Shown: positions 10,510 to 21,040, numbered from the stretch's first letter. The stretch is DNA of 64,000 bases from Absidia repens (GCA_002105175.1 MCGE01000007.1:496001-560000); one strand, 5' to 3'. The notes: a model not told the origin generated them from the letters alone. Numbers and translations are program-made.

Positions 10510-11205
10510 CGCTTGAAAAATAATTCAGGCCGAGCGGGCTTTAATTTTCAAACCTGTCACAAAAAATATGGAGGCCGGTCAATAAACGAAAACAAAGACG
10601 GGAAACCCTACAGCTATAATAACAAGCCTTATACTTCAGTATTACTCACAACATTATATTCTGTATGTCGTATTTGTCATCTGTCACTAATCATTTCCCA
10701 CACTATCACACTTGTCATTCCTATACAGGTATAAGACACAGCCTCGAGTATCCACTACTTAGGCATATATACTTATATCTACAGATAACCAACTTCCCAT
10801 AGCCTCAAATTACCATTCTTCGACCATATCCACAGCCACAACTAGCACAGCCTTCTTTTTCCCATTTTATTATAAAAACCCTTCCTCATTTTATTCAATA
10901 AAAACCATATCTGTTATATCGCTTATTTTTATAACGTCTTCTTATTATTTCTATCAAATATTACACTGTAGAAGCATTTGCCGTACAAAATTGGTTTGGA
11001 AAATAGATCACCACATTATAGGGATAGAGTACCAAAACAAGAATAGTATGTAGAACAGACTACCACAGTATAATAGTATGTACATTAGTATGTAGATTAG
11101 TCTACCACAGTAGAATAACTTTGTCACCCATTGTTCATTGCAAAATAAAAAAAAAAACTTTTATTGAATAATCATAGTCAAGAATATACTAAAGGAAAGA
11201 AAATC
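10510..11205. repeat. Dispersed repeat R1, copy 2, interrupted by a solo LTR
   Basis: It aligns to copy 1 on both sides of the solo LTR at 10666-10965. The left part is CCGAGCGGGCTTTAATTTTC to ACAACATTATATTCTGTA; the right part is GAAGCATTTGCCGTACAAAA onward. The right end runs into another LTR at 11210. Confidence 0.8.
10666..10965 (+). mobile_element. Solo LTR (300 bp) with CTGTA target duplication
   Basis: It begins TGTCGTATTTGTC and ends ATATTACA. CTGTA flanks it directly on both sides (10661-10665 and 10966-10970). Inside, TATAAAAACCC is followed by TTCAATAAAAACCATATC, the TATA-then-AATAAA order of an LTR. The paralogous R1 copy near 9818 lacks it. Confidence 0.88.
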
Positions 11206-11209
11206 TAAG

Positions 11210-12027
11210 TGTCGTATTCCTGGTTCCTGATTAGTAATATTTATGTCAAAATATCTATACCATCAATATTTGTCATCATCCAGACATATCAGGTACGTGG
11301 TTACGCATCGCGTCCCAACAATTGTACCTTGTCACTACCTAGCATATCCTTATGAAATGTTTGTAAATAAAGACAAGAGTAAAATAAGTGATACAATTGA
11401 TATGGTTTTTTATTGAATAAAATGACAGTGGGTTTTTATAGTAAAAGCTAGAGAAGCGGATGTTGTAATAATAAATTTCTATGATGATAAATGATTGTAG
11501 ATGATAATGGATTATTGGTAGAGTTCGAGATGAGGGAATAAAATAGTGTATTATGGAATAGATAGATGAGTAACCTTTGATCTTGATTGTAGACCAAGTG
11601 AAACATAGCCAGTGTAAGGATATGCTGGGTAGTGACAAGGTACAATTGTTGGGACGCGATGAGTAGCCGCGTACCTGATATGTGTGGATGATGACAAATA
11701 ATGATGGTATAGATATTTTGACATAAATATTACTAATCAGGAACCAGGAATACGACACCTTACACTGGCTATGTTTCACTTGGTCTACAATCAAGATCAA
11801 AGGTTACTCATCTATCTATTCCATAATACACTATTTTATTCCCTCATCTCGAACTCTACCAATAATCCATTATCATCTACAATCATCTATCATCATAGAA
11901 ATTTATTATTACAACATCCGCTTCTCTAGCTTTTACTATAAAAACCCATTGTCATTTTATTCAATAAAAAAACCATATCAATTGTATCACTTATTTACTT
12001 TTGTCTCTTATTTATACAATCATTTCA
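11210..12027 (+). mobile_element. Solo LTR split by a nested LTR
   Basis: The left piece (11210-11352) starts TGTCGTATTCC and the right piece (about 11758-12027) ends CATTTCA. Joined across the insertion they make a roughly 408-bp LTR of the same family as the insert. Its TATA/AATAAA block lies near 11935-11970. Outer target duplication is not evident (CTAAG versus GCATC). Confidence 0.82.
11353..11757 (-). mobile_element. Solo LTR (405 bp) inserted in inverted orientation
   Basis: On the minus strand it reads TGTCGTATTCCTGG ... CATTTCA. It is bounded by a 5-bp duplication CCTTA (11348-11352 and 11758-11762). It is about 95 percent identical by eye to the split host LTR, so the locus contains two long inverted repeats (about 140 and 266 bp). 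Confidence 0.9.
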
Positions 12028-12299
12028 GCATCTTTAGAAATATTATACAATCATTTTTTGCCACCAAACCATCCATCCATCTCTCATACAATTAATTGCA
12101 CAATGCTCTAAAGTTTACGCCTATAAGCTCACAGCTAAAGCCTACAGCCATAATAACCGCCTCTACATTATTGCCCACCATTCAACCACACACATACTTG
12201 GACATCCACGTTTGCTTGGATCCGCTTTCTAGTCACATACTCCTTCTACTCATACCATTTTTTTTTTTTTCCCCATACACACACAGAAATACCCCTCCA

Positions 12300-12430
12300 T
12301 ACCGCTAAAAAAACATGGAAATCCGCTAAAAAAGCGCCGGGAGAGGCGCGGCTACGCCGCGCTTTTGCCAAAATGACCCAGGGGCAGTGCGAGCGGAGCC
12401 CAAAAAGTTTTTCACCGCTTTAAGCTCCGA
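12300..12430. other. GC-rich island with strong hairpin
   Basis: Within AT-rich DNA this short stretch contains GCGCGGC-TAC-GCCGCGC, a 7-bp stem with a 3-nt loop at about 12347-12363, and two CCGCTAAAAAA phrases. It is followed by GAGCGGAGCCC and CACCGCTTTAAGC. Such termini are seen in some transposons (Helitron-like 3' hairpins), but I cannot define element ends. Confidence 0.4.
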
Positions 12431-12964
12431 AACCTGTGTAATGACCATTTTTGATTTGACTGTTCCTTCCTTCGTTTTTGGCTTGACTGAAATATCATTA
12501 AGTTTATTATTGTAAATCTTGCATTTCTTGGAATGTTTAAATATTCATCGAACTCATTAGAGGTATCTTCGATATAGTGAAGTACAGTAGATGATTATAT
12601 TTGTTTGGTACACGTTCTTGGATGGACTAACAATATTAGAAGATTTTAATGGACGGAAATTAAAGGCCTGAATGGTATTACTAATTTTAGTAATTGATTT
12701 TTAATAGTTGTTCTTTTTAATAAAATGATATAGATTGCCATTTCACAAGATAGTTAAATATGTGCATGGACTAGTGGTAAAACACAATATATGTTATTGT
12801 GTTTTTTGTTAGAAAGTAACTCGAGTTAATGGATATTCTGTTATGAAATAAAAAAAATAGAAAGTCGAAAATAAAATAAGAATATTGATTACTTTTATTT
12901 GATGTGAATCAATCACCATTTTATTAGGGATGTGGTTAATGTTGTATACCAACAGATTCACCTA

Positions 12965-13287
12965 TGTCGTATTCCTGGTTCCTGCTTAGCAATATTTACA
13001 TCAAAAGCATCTATGCCATCATCATTTGTATATCCGACTTATCTCTTCACTCTATTTTTTACCCCTGAATTCCCCACTTATTCTCACACTTGTCATTCAA
13101 CACATCAGATAGCACACAGCCTCAATTATCCGTAGTCTCAAATACACCGTTATCATGCTCCCATCCACAGCCACAAATATCTTCATTTTATTATAAAAAG
13201 ACTTGACATTTTATCAATTAAATAAAAAAACCATATCAATTGTATCACTTATTTTTACTCTTGTCTTTTTATCTCACATCCATTTCA
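12965..13287 (+). mobile_element. Solo LTR (323 bp) with ACCTA target duplication
   Basis: It starts TGTCGTATTCCTGG and ends ATCCATTTCA. ACCTA flanks both sides (12960-12964 and 13288-13292). It holds TATAAAAAGACTTGACAT, then AAATAAAAAAACCATATCAA, then TCACTTATTTTTACTC, like its relatives at 10666 and 11353. Confidence 0.9.
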
Positions 13288-13714
13288 ACCTATCATTCCA
13301 TCTACCATACATCTTTTCATGTATATACATTCATATTTAACCCTACACTTATCCCTATACCTTCGTTCATGCACATGCGATCATTCAATAATACGTAATT
13401 CAGATCCCGAATGCCCACTACACGAATTCCTATCATATTCGTCACCCCTAATTTTACATGCCCACATACCATCACATCAGTATAAATAAGACAATACATT
13501 TGAATAGAAATAAAGCATGATCTAAAAGTTTCACAATACTTGATAACAAGTCCTATTCCATTTAATAATATAACAATACTGTATAAATAATAATGTCTAA
13601 TTTATTTCGAGTAAAAAAAAAATAAAACAGTCTAAAATCTAAAGAGGGGATTGTTTCAAGTAAGCTACGCGCAGGAGGAATAACAAAGCTATGTAAACGA
13701 ATGTTCATCATCAG

Positions 13715-13970
13715 GATGACTCTTAACAATACCTAAATGAGGAGTATTGGTATTGAAAAATACCATGTTAGCGGGATTAGCAATACCAATTCCTTACCGG
13801 GACGGTACCATCAGTAGGTATTGTTATTGATCAATACCTCTTAGCGGGATTAGCAATACCAAAACCTTAGCGAGACAATACCGCTAGTAGGTATTGGTAC
13901 TGATCGGTACCAGGTATTGAGGACTTTTTCTCAATACCATAATCGGGACGGGACCAAATTAAGAGCCATA
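13715..13970. mobile_element. hAT-like miniature transposon, copy 1
   Basis: It has the same length (256 bp) and internal palindromes as copy 2. The right terminus TTAAGAGCCATA is intact, the left is changed to GATGACTCTTAA, and no 8-bp target duplication remains. It carries no coding capacity. Confidence 0.8.
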
Positions 13971-14815
13971 CGCTCTGCCCACCATAGGAGCCGTCCATCA
14001 TTTTTTTCTCAATCACTGCCCACCCACAGTGCCAAATCACAGAGTCTTCCATCCCATCCCATCAAAACCCAACCTGCCACCCAGTAGCTACATAATTAAT
14101 ACTACAGTATTCTCAACTTTGCTCTTCAATATATCCCACCACAACAAAATACACTGTAATAGCTGTTTTTTTAAACGAATGCCTCACTGTTTTCTTTTCT
14201 ACGCACAAACTTATAGAGTTGGTGGAAGAAGTCTCCATAATACCCAATCCGTTCCTTTTTCATATATATATATATATACTGTAGACACACTTTTTTTTTT
14301 CTATGCATATGTAATACACATTCGATGAAGTTCATCACGTAAACGTACAACAGAGAAACTAATTAAAAAAAAAAAAGAATGTATTTATTCAAACGTAGAT
14401 ACAAACAATGACAAACAATGACAAACAAGTACTAAACTAATGACGATTCCATGATGCTAATCCACTGACGATTCCATGATGCTAATCCACTGACGTTCCC
14501 AAACGCTACATCCAAAATGAAAGCGTTTCCCCATGATGTTTGTTTTGCGTTTTTTAAAACGCCCCTAATTCAAGTTCTAACATTAATCCTGGATCACCAG
14601 TACCCCCAATGAGCCTTGCCATCAAATTCTTCAGACTATCATGAAGGAAAAAAATAAAAAAGAAAAAAAAAATGGGGGTCAAAAAAATAGAAAGCAAAAT
14701 GCGGAACCTAAATCAACCAGCCTTTTTTTTATGTCAAAAAATCAGGGAAGGGGCAATCGCAACCCCTTCATAATCAAACTCTAATCTCTCCGACGCATTT
14801 CAAGTAAGCTATTAT
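13971..14815. repeat. Duplicated unit 1 (about 0.85 kb)
   Basis: It is highly similar to 15059-16225. Shared landmarks are ATAGGAGCCGTCCATC, TTATAGAGTTGGTGGAAGAA, the (AT)n tract, TCTATGCATATGTA, the family D core near 14512 and TTTCAAGTAAGCTATTATTT. It contains the pre-insertion sequence CAAATCAC (14033-14040) that matches the empty hAT site. No gene is seen. Confidence 0.8.
14370..14640 (-). repeat. Dispersed repeat family D, copy B
   Basis: It has the TATTTATTCAAACGTAGATA start, then ATCCAAAATGAAAGCGTTTC and TTCAAGTTCTAACATTAATC. It diverges from other copies around the C-rich part (AAAACGCCCC). Confidence 0.7.
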
Positions 14816-15050
14816 TTCAGCACACAAAAAACAAAACGTTGACGACGCGCTGAGCACGACGGTTGGGCCCAAAGAGGCTGCCCACCATAGTGCGAAATGG
14901 CGGAGGCTCTAATTCCTTCCCTATTTTTTTTTTTTTCAGCACACATAAAAAACCCATTGACGACGCGATGAGCACGACGGTTGGACCCCAAGGGGCTGCC
15001 CACCATAGTGCGAAATGCGGAGGCTCTAATCCCTTCCCAATTTTTTTTTC
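14816..15050. repeat. Two tandem copies of a ~115-bp repeat
   Basis: Copies at about 14812-14925 and 14934-15048 share GACGACGCG, AGCACGACGGTTGG, CTGCCCACCATAGTGCGAAA and GGAGGCTCTAAT. A third, more diverged copy is at about 16216-16330. Confidence 0.85.
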
Positions 15051-15138
15051 TGACCCACCGCTAACGCCCTGCCTACCATAGGAGCCGTCCATCCTTTTTT
15101 TTTTTTTCAATCGCTGCCCATTCATAGTACCAAACCAC

Positions 15139-15394
15139 TAGGGCTCTTAACAATACCTAAATGAGCAGTATTGGTATTGAACAATACCATGTTAGCGGGA
15201 TTAGCAATACCAATACCTTAGCGGGACGGTACCACTTATAAGTATTGGTATTGATCAATACCTCTTAGCGGGATTAGCAATACCAAAACCTTAGCGAGAC
15301 AATACCGCTAGTAGGTATTGGTATTGATCGGTACCAGGTATTGAGGACTTTTTCTCAATACCATAATCGGGACGGGACCAAATTAAGAGCCTTA
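15139..15394. mobile_element. hAT-like miniature transposon, copy 2 (intact ends)
   Basis: The termini TAGGGCTCTTAA and TTAAGAGCCTTA are 12-bp inverted repeats with one mismatch. An 8-bp direct repeat CAAACCAC flanks them (15131-15138 and 15395-15402). The 8-bp duplication and TAGGG-type end fit the hAT superfamily. The 256-bp interior is non-coding and full of GGTATTG/CAATACC palindromes. The duplicated unit at 14033 shows the single, unfilled site. Confidence 0.92.
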
Positions 15395-15618
15395 CAAACC
15401 ACAGAATCTTCCATCCCATCCCATCAAAACCCACACTTCAACCCCCTCCCGCCACTCAGTGACTACATAATTAGGACTATTCTCAACTTTGCTCTTTAAT
15501 ATACCCCACCGCAACAAAATACACTGTTTTTTCACACAAACACATCCCTGTATTCTTTTCTAGGCAGAGACTTATAGAGTTGGTGGAAGAAGTCTCCATA
15601 ATACCCAATCCGTTCCTT

Positions 15619-15664
<46 letters not shown>

Positions 15665-15739
15665 TTTTTTTTTCTATGCATATGTATTACACATACGACG
15701 AAGCTCATAATGTAAACGTATAACAGAGAAACTAATTAT

Positions 15740-15960
15740 AATAAAAAGAATATATTTATTCAGCCGTAGATATAAATGATGACAAACTGTTACTAAACTA
15801 TTGAGTGCTAATCTACTGTCGTTCCCAAATCCTTCATCCAAAATGAAAGCGTTTCCCCATGATGTTTGTTTTGCGTTTTTTAAAACGCCCCTAATTCAAG
15901 TTCTAACACTAATCCTAGACCACCAGTACCCCAATGAGCCTTGCCATCATATCATTCAGA
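15740..15960 (-). repeat. Dispersed repeat family D, copy C
   Basis: It lies inside duplicated unit 2 and is nearly identical to copy B, including ATCCAAAATGAAAGCGTTTC and TTCAAGTTCTAACACTAATC. Confidence 0.7.
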
Positions 15961-16356
15961 CTATCATGAAGGAAAAAAATAAAAAAGAAAGAAAAAGAGT
16001 GGAAAAAAATGGGGGGTCAAAAAAATAGAAATCAAAATGCGGAGCCTGAATCATCAGGTCATTTTTATGTCAAAAAATGAGGAAATGCAAATAAAAATTA
16101 AATGAAGGGGCAATCGCCATAATTACCATAGTACATAATTCGTTTTATCTTCCAGTGGAAAGGCAGTTGCAACCCCTACATAATCAAGCTCTAATCTCTC
16201 TGACGCTTTTCAAGTAAGCTATTATTTCAGTACACAAAAAAACCCATTGACGACGCGCTGATCACGATGGTTGGGCCCCAAGGAACTGCCCACCAAAATG
16301 CGAAATGGTGGAGGCTTTAATCCTATCCCTCCAAGACCCACACTTTAATAAAAAAC

Positions 16357-16728
16357 TGTGACACCCAATAAATCGAAAGATTTCCAAAAGCTCCAGCGGA
16401 GCGCCAGAGCGTTTATTATATAAAAAATAATAGGGAAGAAGCCGGAAAAAACTCAGTGGGTAAAAGACCTTGCTCTTAAAAAAAAAGTAAAACTGACAAT
16501 AAAAATCATGGCTCTGTAGCTAGGTTCTGCCAAAGCCCAATTCCAGTACCAATAAAAAAAACCATCTAAATACTAGCTATAAGTGTTGTGAAATTGGAAT
16601 TCCGTTCAGGTACAAATAAAATTAGATCTTTTTGTAACACCCACATTTACTATTTTTTATTCTACTTTTTACTTGCAACACCTAATAAACACCGCAATGT
16701 TCATGCCATCGTTTTTCATGATGCGACA
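16357..16728 (-). repeat. Possible old solo LTR related to the chromovirus LTR
   Basis: Read on the minus strand it begins TGTCGCATCATGAAAAACGA, almost identical to the first 27 bases of the chromovirus LTR, and could end at GGTGTCACA (16357). It is 372 bp and TG...CA. No matching 5-bp flanks are found (AAAAC and TCTAT), and the interior diverges, so the end is tentative. Confidence 0.45.
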
Positions 16729-16734
16729 TCTATC

Positions 16735-16955
16735 GCAATAGAATAATAATCTACCACAATAGAATAGTTTGGTATGCAAAATAGCTCATCAGAGTAGAAT
16801 TGTTTTGTCACCCATTGTTCATTGCAAAATAAAAAACTTTTATTGAATCATGATAGTCAATACTATATTAGAAGGAAAGAATATGCAAATAGGAGCGGCT
16901 AATAGTAGTTGACAGAGGCGCTAATATAGAAGAGTGGTGTAGAAGAGGGAACGAT
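16735..16955. repeat. Dispersed repeat R1, copy 3 (partial)
   Basis: It shares CCCATTGTTCATTGCAAAAT, CTTTTATTGAATC, TAGTCAATACTATA and GTGGTGTAGAAGA with copy 1. The left half of R1 is missing. Confidence 0.75.
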
Positions 16956-18074
16956 GTACTCCTTTTTTTTCAATAAACAATTCAGGTTGGTGGCGGTAAA
17001 TAGAGATTCACGTGTGCTAGGTTTGAACCGTTTTTTTTTTTTTTATCTCACAGAGGATTTGGTTTGGTTTTATATTTTCTCTTACAACAATCAACATCAT
17101 GCAACACTATCAATATGATGGTTTTCTTTTCATTACAGTAACCGCCATCATTTAACATCAGTAGTGTGGTTGTAATATTGATGCATTTGAAATCAAAATG
17201 GAGTGATTTGCCCTAGTTTATATTACCTCGTTCACAGTGCTGTACAATAGCACGTCACTCACAAACTATAGTTTACTCTCTTTGACTAGAGCATTTTACC
17301 TTGCGTTATATTCATTTCACAACCAAATATATGCCCCTGTCACACTCCACACTCATACACACAACTCTAAACGATTCACTATTAGATAGGTGTCACAGTA
17401 CTGTCATAGGATCATAGTGTAATTTAGCTGACATGGTTTATATCTACATCTGAATAAAATATGTCTTATACTTTTACTTTCATAACACCCCTCATACATT
17501 TGACATTAAGTGATGCTGGACTGTAGATGAATGTAATGAAAAATAGCAATTTTCTGACACTGAACAACTGATTTCGGCGAAGCAAAAAGGGATGGGAAGG
17601 GTTTGCTGTCAAATAGACCTGATCATTCACAGTTGTTATCTAATGACCTTCCATTTTCCCTTGTTTTAAAAGAAACCAAATAAATTATTTACCCACAATG
17701 TAGCTTATATATCTTTTTATCCACAAGATTTATTCAATGAACATAAACCCCCCTTTTTTGTGGTTTGTTAGCTTAATATATAACATTTGAATTGTCTCTT
17801 ATAAATCAAATAATTCTCGATATGGCATCGGCGGCTGAAATGAAGAAAGAAATCGATCTTAATGATCGAAAAAATATTAGTTTCTGGCAAGGAAGGGGGC
17901 TTCTTTCTTTCTAATGCATAAATAAATCGATGAATCACTTTTTACAAAATATAAACAAATCAGGCATAGTCTGAACTATGCAAAATAATCATTTTGAAAA
18001 TGCCATTATGTAAATGTTTTTAAGTAAGTCCCTATTCTAATAACGGGTATTTAAAGTGCAATAACAGCATTAAC

Positions 18075-18105
<31 letters not shown>

Positions 18106-18339
18106 GCCTAGTAAATAATCCATCAACTAAATTTCTTATTTATTTATTCATTCAATGAGCATAAAAGTAGGGAAGAAGGAAGGGAATACAATACAAAAAT
18201 AATTATCTAAGCTAAATAAACATAAAAATAAAACATATATATATATATACACTATTTATAAGGGAGATATAGAGAAAAGGTAAAGGGGATAAGGATGACG
18301 CTATATATAATGATGTGGGAATGAGTATGAGGTGATAAA
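16956..18339. other. Gene-poor spacer
   Basis: There is no convincing gene. A fragment of family D (ATCTACATCTGAATAAAATA, near 17443) and an A27 tract (about 18080) are present. A 30-codon open frame at 17822-17914 (starts MASAAEMKKEIDLND) has good codon character but no splice context or recognised family. Confidence 0.5.
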
Positions 18340-18819
18340 CTAAACCATGGAACCATCAACTTCGTATGTTGCAATGATTTTTCTATCCGCCGTTCGACAT
18401 CTCACCATCCAGTTCCCATTGGGCAATTTAAGATAAAACATAGAGTAACCTTGATGTGCCTTTCCAAAAACATGAGGAGGAGGATGATTTGCGGGAGTGG
18501 TCGATTGAGGTGGTGGAGTGACGGTGATGTTTACTGGCCGTGGGTCATCGTTGTCAGAAAGATGGATAACAGAGGAGGCAGGAGAGACAGGATAAGAACC
18601 ATTATCCCCGCCATCAGAAGAGGAGCATGTACTTATACTTGTGCCGATGGATGCTGTGTCAGATTGTGTTTGTGTTGTGGATCGTTTACGTCGAAGTGAT
18701 GACAAAAGGGGTAATCGGCCGGTACGCCAAAACGATCGTCGGATGGATTTAGTCCTTTCAGGCAAAGTATACACTGTATTATTGTCCATTGATTGATTCG
18801 AAGGTAATGAGAGCATCAT
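18340..18819 (-). CDS. Unknown protein, 159 aa
   Basis: This is a single-exon frame with ATG at 18819. I do not recognise the family. The N-terminal half is basic then Ser/Thr-rich (RRSFWRTGRLPLLSSLRRKR, a possible phospho- or nuclear-targeting region), with a Pro-rich middle (TPPPQS, HPPPHVFG). The last 40 residues look folded and could be the conserved core: GYSMFYLKLPNGNWMVRCRT, ending YEVDGSMV. A T-rich 5' flank and AT-rich 3' flank fit an expressed gene. It could be a Mucoromycota-specific small protein. Its upstream neighbour 19511-21040 runs in the same direction. Confidence 0.65.
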   Translation of the reverse strand: MMLSLPSNQSMDNNTVYTLPERTKSIRRSFWRTGRLPLLSSLRRKRSTTQTQSDTASIGTSISTCSSSDGGDNGSYPVSPASSVIHLSDNDDPRPVNITVTPPPQSTTPANHPPPHVFGKAHQGYSMFYLKLPNGNWMVRCRTADRKIIATYEVDGSMV

Positions 18820-19510
18820 GTTTATAATCTTAATTTTATTGTAAATGTAAAATGAAAAAAAGGTAAAGTAAAAAAAAAAACAAGGGGTTTATATAGTTTT
18901 TCTTTTTTTATTTTATTTTTTTCGCCGCTCGGTGAATTGGCTAAGCAAACGGCACAAAATCCGGGAAACTCCGCAGTTTTTTTTTTTTCTGATACTTTTT
19001 TATCACAATCAACTGCGGAAATCAATCAATCAATTATTTCAATCATCTCTATCGCCCAGCCAAACTACATATATCAAGCTGTTGTCAAATTTATCATCAT
19101 CATCATTATAAATATAAAAAAAAAAGTACGCCTAGAAAAGTAAAAAGAAAAACAAGGCGCCGGCTTGTTATTATGCGGGTAATTTGGCAAAACAAAAGAC
19201 GGCCCGAAAAATCTCGATCAGGAAATGACACGCCTTCTTTTTAAGTGTAACATAAACAAATGAATTGGCGCCAAGTGAATCATCATGATCAAACTACAAG
19301 TATATATACACAATAAGGAGATAGGATTAAAAAAGTTTAAAAAATTTATTTGATAAAAAAAATAAATGAAAAGTAATAATAGGATGTATTATGAGAGAGA
19401 GAGAGAGGGGCGGTGGTTGTGAGAGGTCTACTTTTTCTAAATGAATAATATAATAATATACAAACTAGATAATATGCAATAGTATGGAGGAAATGGGGGA
19501 AGGGTTATAT

Positions 19511-19651
19511 TTACACTTGAATGGTGACAGATTTCTTTTTTCTTTCCACCGGATGAATCGGAAGCCGAGATACATTTGAGTCATCCGCTGACGTGGGTTC
19601 CAAGAGTCCATCCAAAAGGTCATCAGCACAATCCAGTTCACTGTTGTATTG

Positions 19652-19721
<70 letters not shown>

Positions 19722-21040
19722 CCATCGCTGTTGTTGTTGTTGTTGGAAAAAAGGTCTTCCTCATTGTCGCTATCATCTTCTTCGTCAACCCATTCCACGA
19801 ATTTCCTTGTCACATTCCGTAATTGGTCAGCCACATCATCCTCATCCTCATCAACATCAACATCATCATTAGCCAATAGATGGGATTCAGGTAAATGATG
19901 CCACCAATGCACTACGGCGTCGCCATCCACAATATCGTGTTTGTAGAGCATCACAAGGAGTCGATGGAAGTTTTGTACAATGTAATGGGATTCGTCATGT
20001 TGTGATTGTTGTTGTTGTTGTTGTTGTTGTTGTTTGTGATGGTGTAACATGCATTCGGCTTGATGTAAAAATTGATATTGGTCTTCACCATTGTGTATAT
20101 GGCGCTCCAAAATATTTTTCCAAAAGTGTAAAAATACATCTTGTACTTGAGTCGTCATCAGTCTAGCCACACAAGTCGTCTTTTCATTTGTTTCTTCTGT
20201 AGAGGTGGTGGTACAAAGAGTGGCTGAAGAGGATAGTGTCGCAGTTGAGTTGTGTATCATTTCCCGGATCCATCCCAAGAATGCATCTGCCAAAGTTCGT
20301 AACACCCTTTCTGGCGATGGGTCATGTTTCAGCATCAAATCATCAAGTTCCAAGTTAGCGCGTGCACTCGTCAAGTGGGATATCAAAGCTTGTCGCAAAT
20401 AGGATACTGCCAATTCTTCAAATTGATGATTGTTGTTGTCTTGGTCATCTTCATTGTCACTGTCGATCTGTTGAAAATCTTGGTCCAAATCAATGCCAGT
20501 GTCGCTGTTGGTGTCATCATCATAACATTGTCGTTCAATACTACAATCGATATCTTCGCATCTCCATAATAAATCATCGTCATCGAAAAGGCTACTGTTC
20601 ATGCTGGACAGATTGGTGGTATTGTTGAGTCGAGACTGATAGGCGAGGAGTTGGTCTTGTTGGTCCATGATTTCAAGTTCCAATCGAGTATGTGTGTCGA
20701 TCGAATCGTCAAAGAATTTTTTATGGCATTGTTCGGCAATTTGGCGGGATTCACGTTCATGGCGAAGGTCATCTTTGAGAATGTTGATACTGTTGTGTAA
20801 AGTGCTATTTTCGGATCGCAACCGCCGAATTTCGCGTAATAAGCGATTATAAGATGGTTGTTTTTTGGGTTTTGCAAGGGCGGGAATGATTGTATCCGAT
20901 ACAGATGATGTGGTTGAGTCAAAAGAAACATAGGACGAGGAGGAGTGTCGGTCTTCTGCATTAGTGAAGGAGGAGAGATAATAACTTGGATCGTGTGGGT
21001 GGTAATGGTAGTGGTATCGAATCATATCAGCAGCAGACAT
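19511..21040 (-). CDS. Unknown acidic coiled-coil protein, 509 aa
   Basis: This is an uninterrupted frame starting MSAADMIRYHYHYH at 21040. The N-terminus is His/Tyr- and Ser-rich. Residues about 63-145 form a heptad-rich coiled coil (YNRLLREIRRLRSENSTLHN, then KDDLRHERESRQIAEQ). A glutamine tract lies near residue 345. A very long aspartate tract near 440-470 is encoded by an (ATC/GAT)n microsatellite at about 19650-19720. The centre (VSYLRQALISHLTSARANLE) is helical. I recognise no catalytic domain. The coiled coil suggests a scaffold or cytoskeleton-linked role, which is inference only. The tract lengths are likely to vary between strains. Confidence 0.75.

Larger units (their letters stand above)
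15059..16225. repeat. Duplicated unit 2, carrying the hAT miniature element
   Basis: This is the second copy of the 13971-14815 unit, longer because of the 256-bp insertion at 15139 and an extra ~100 bp near 16070-16150. The (AT)n tract near 15625 is longer than in unit 1. Confidence 0.8.

Noticed and set aside
13715..13970. An 8-bp target duplication around miniature-element copy 1
   Set aside because: The left end is mutated, and CGCTCTGC on the right has no partner on the left.
17010..17050. GGTTCAAACC on the minus strand, a perfect B-box-like string, as a possible tRNA or SINE head
   Set aside because: No A box or foldable arms lie upstream, where the sequence is an A run. It belongs to a repeat module.
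19465..19872. Poly-Met and poly-His frames opposite the coiled-coil protein gene
   Set aside because: They are shadow frames of the (ATC)n microsatellite that encodes the Asp tract on the real strand.
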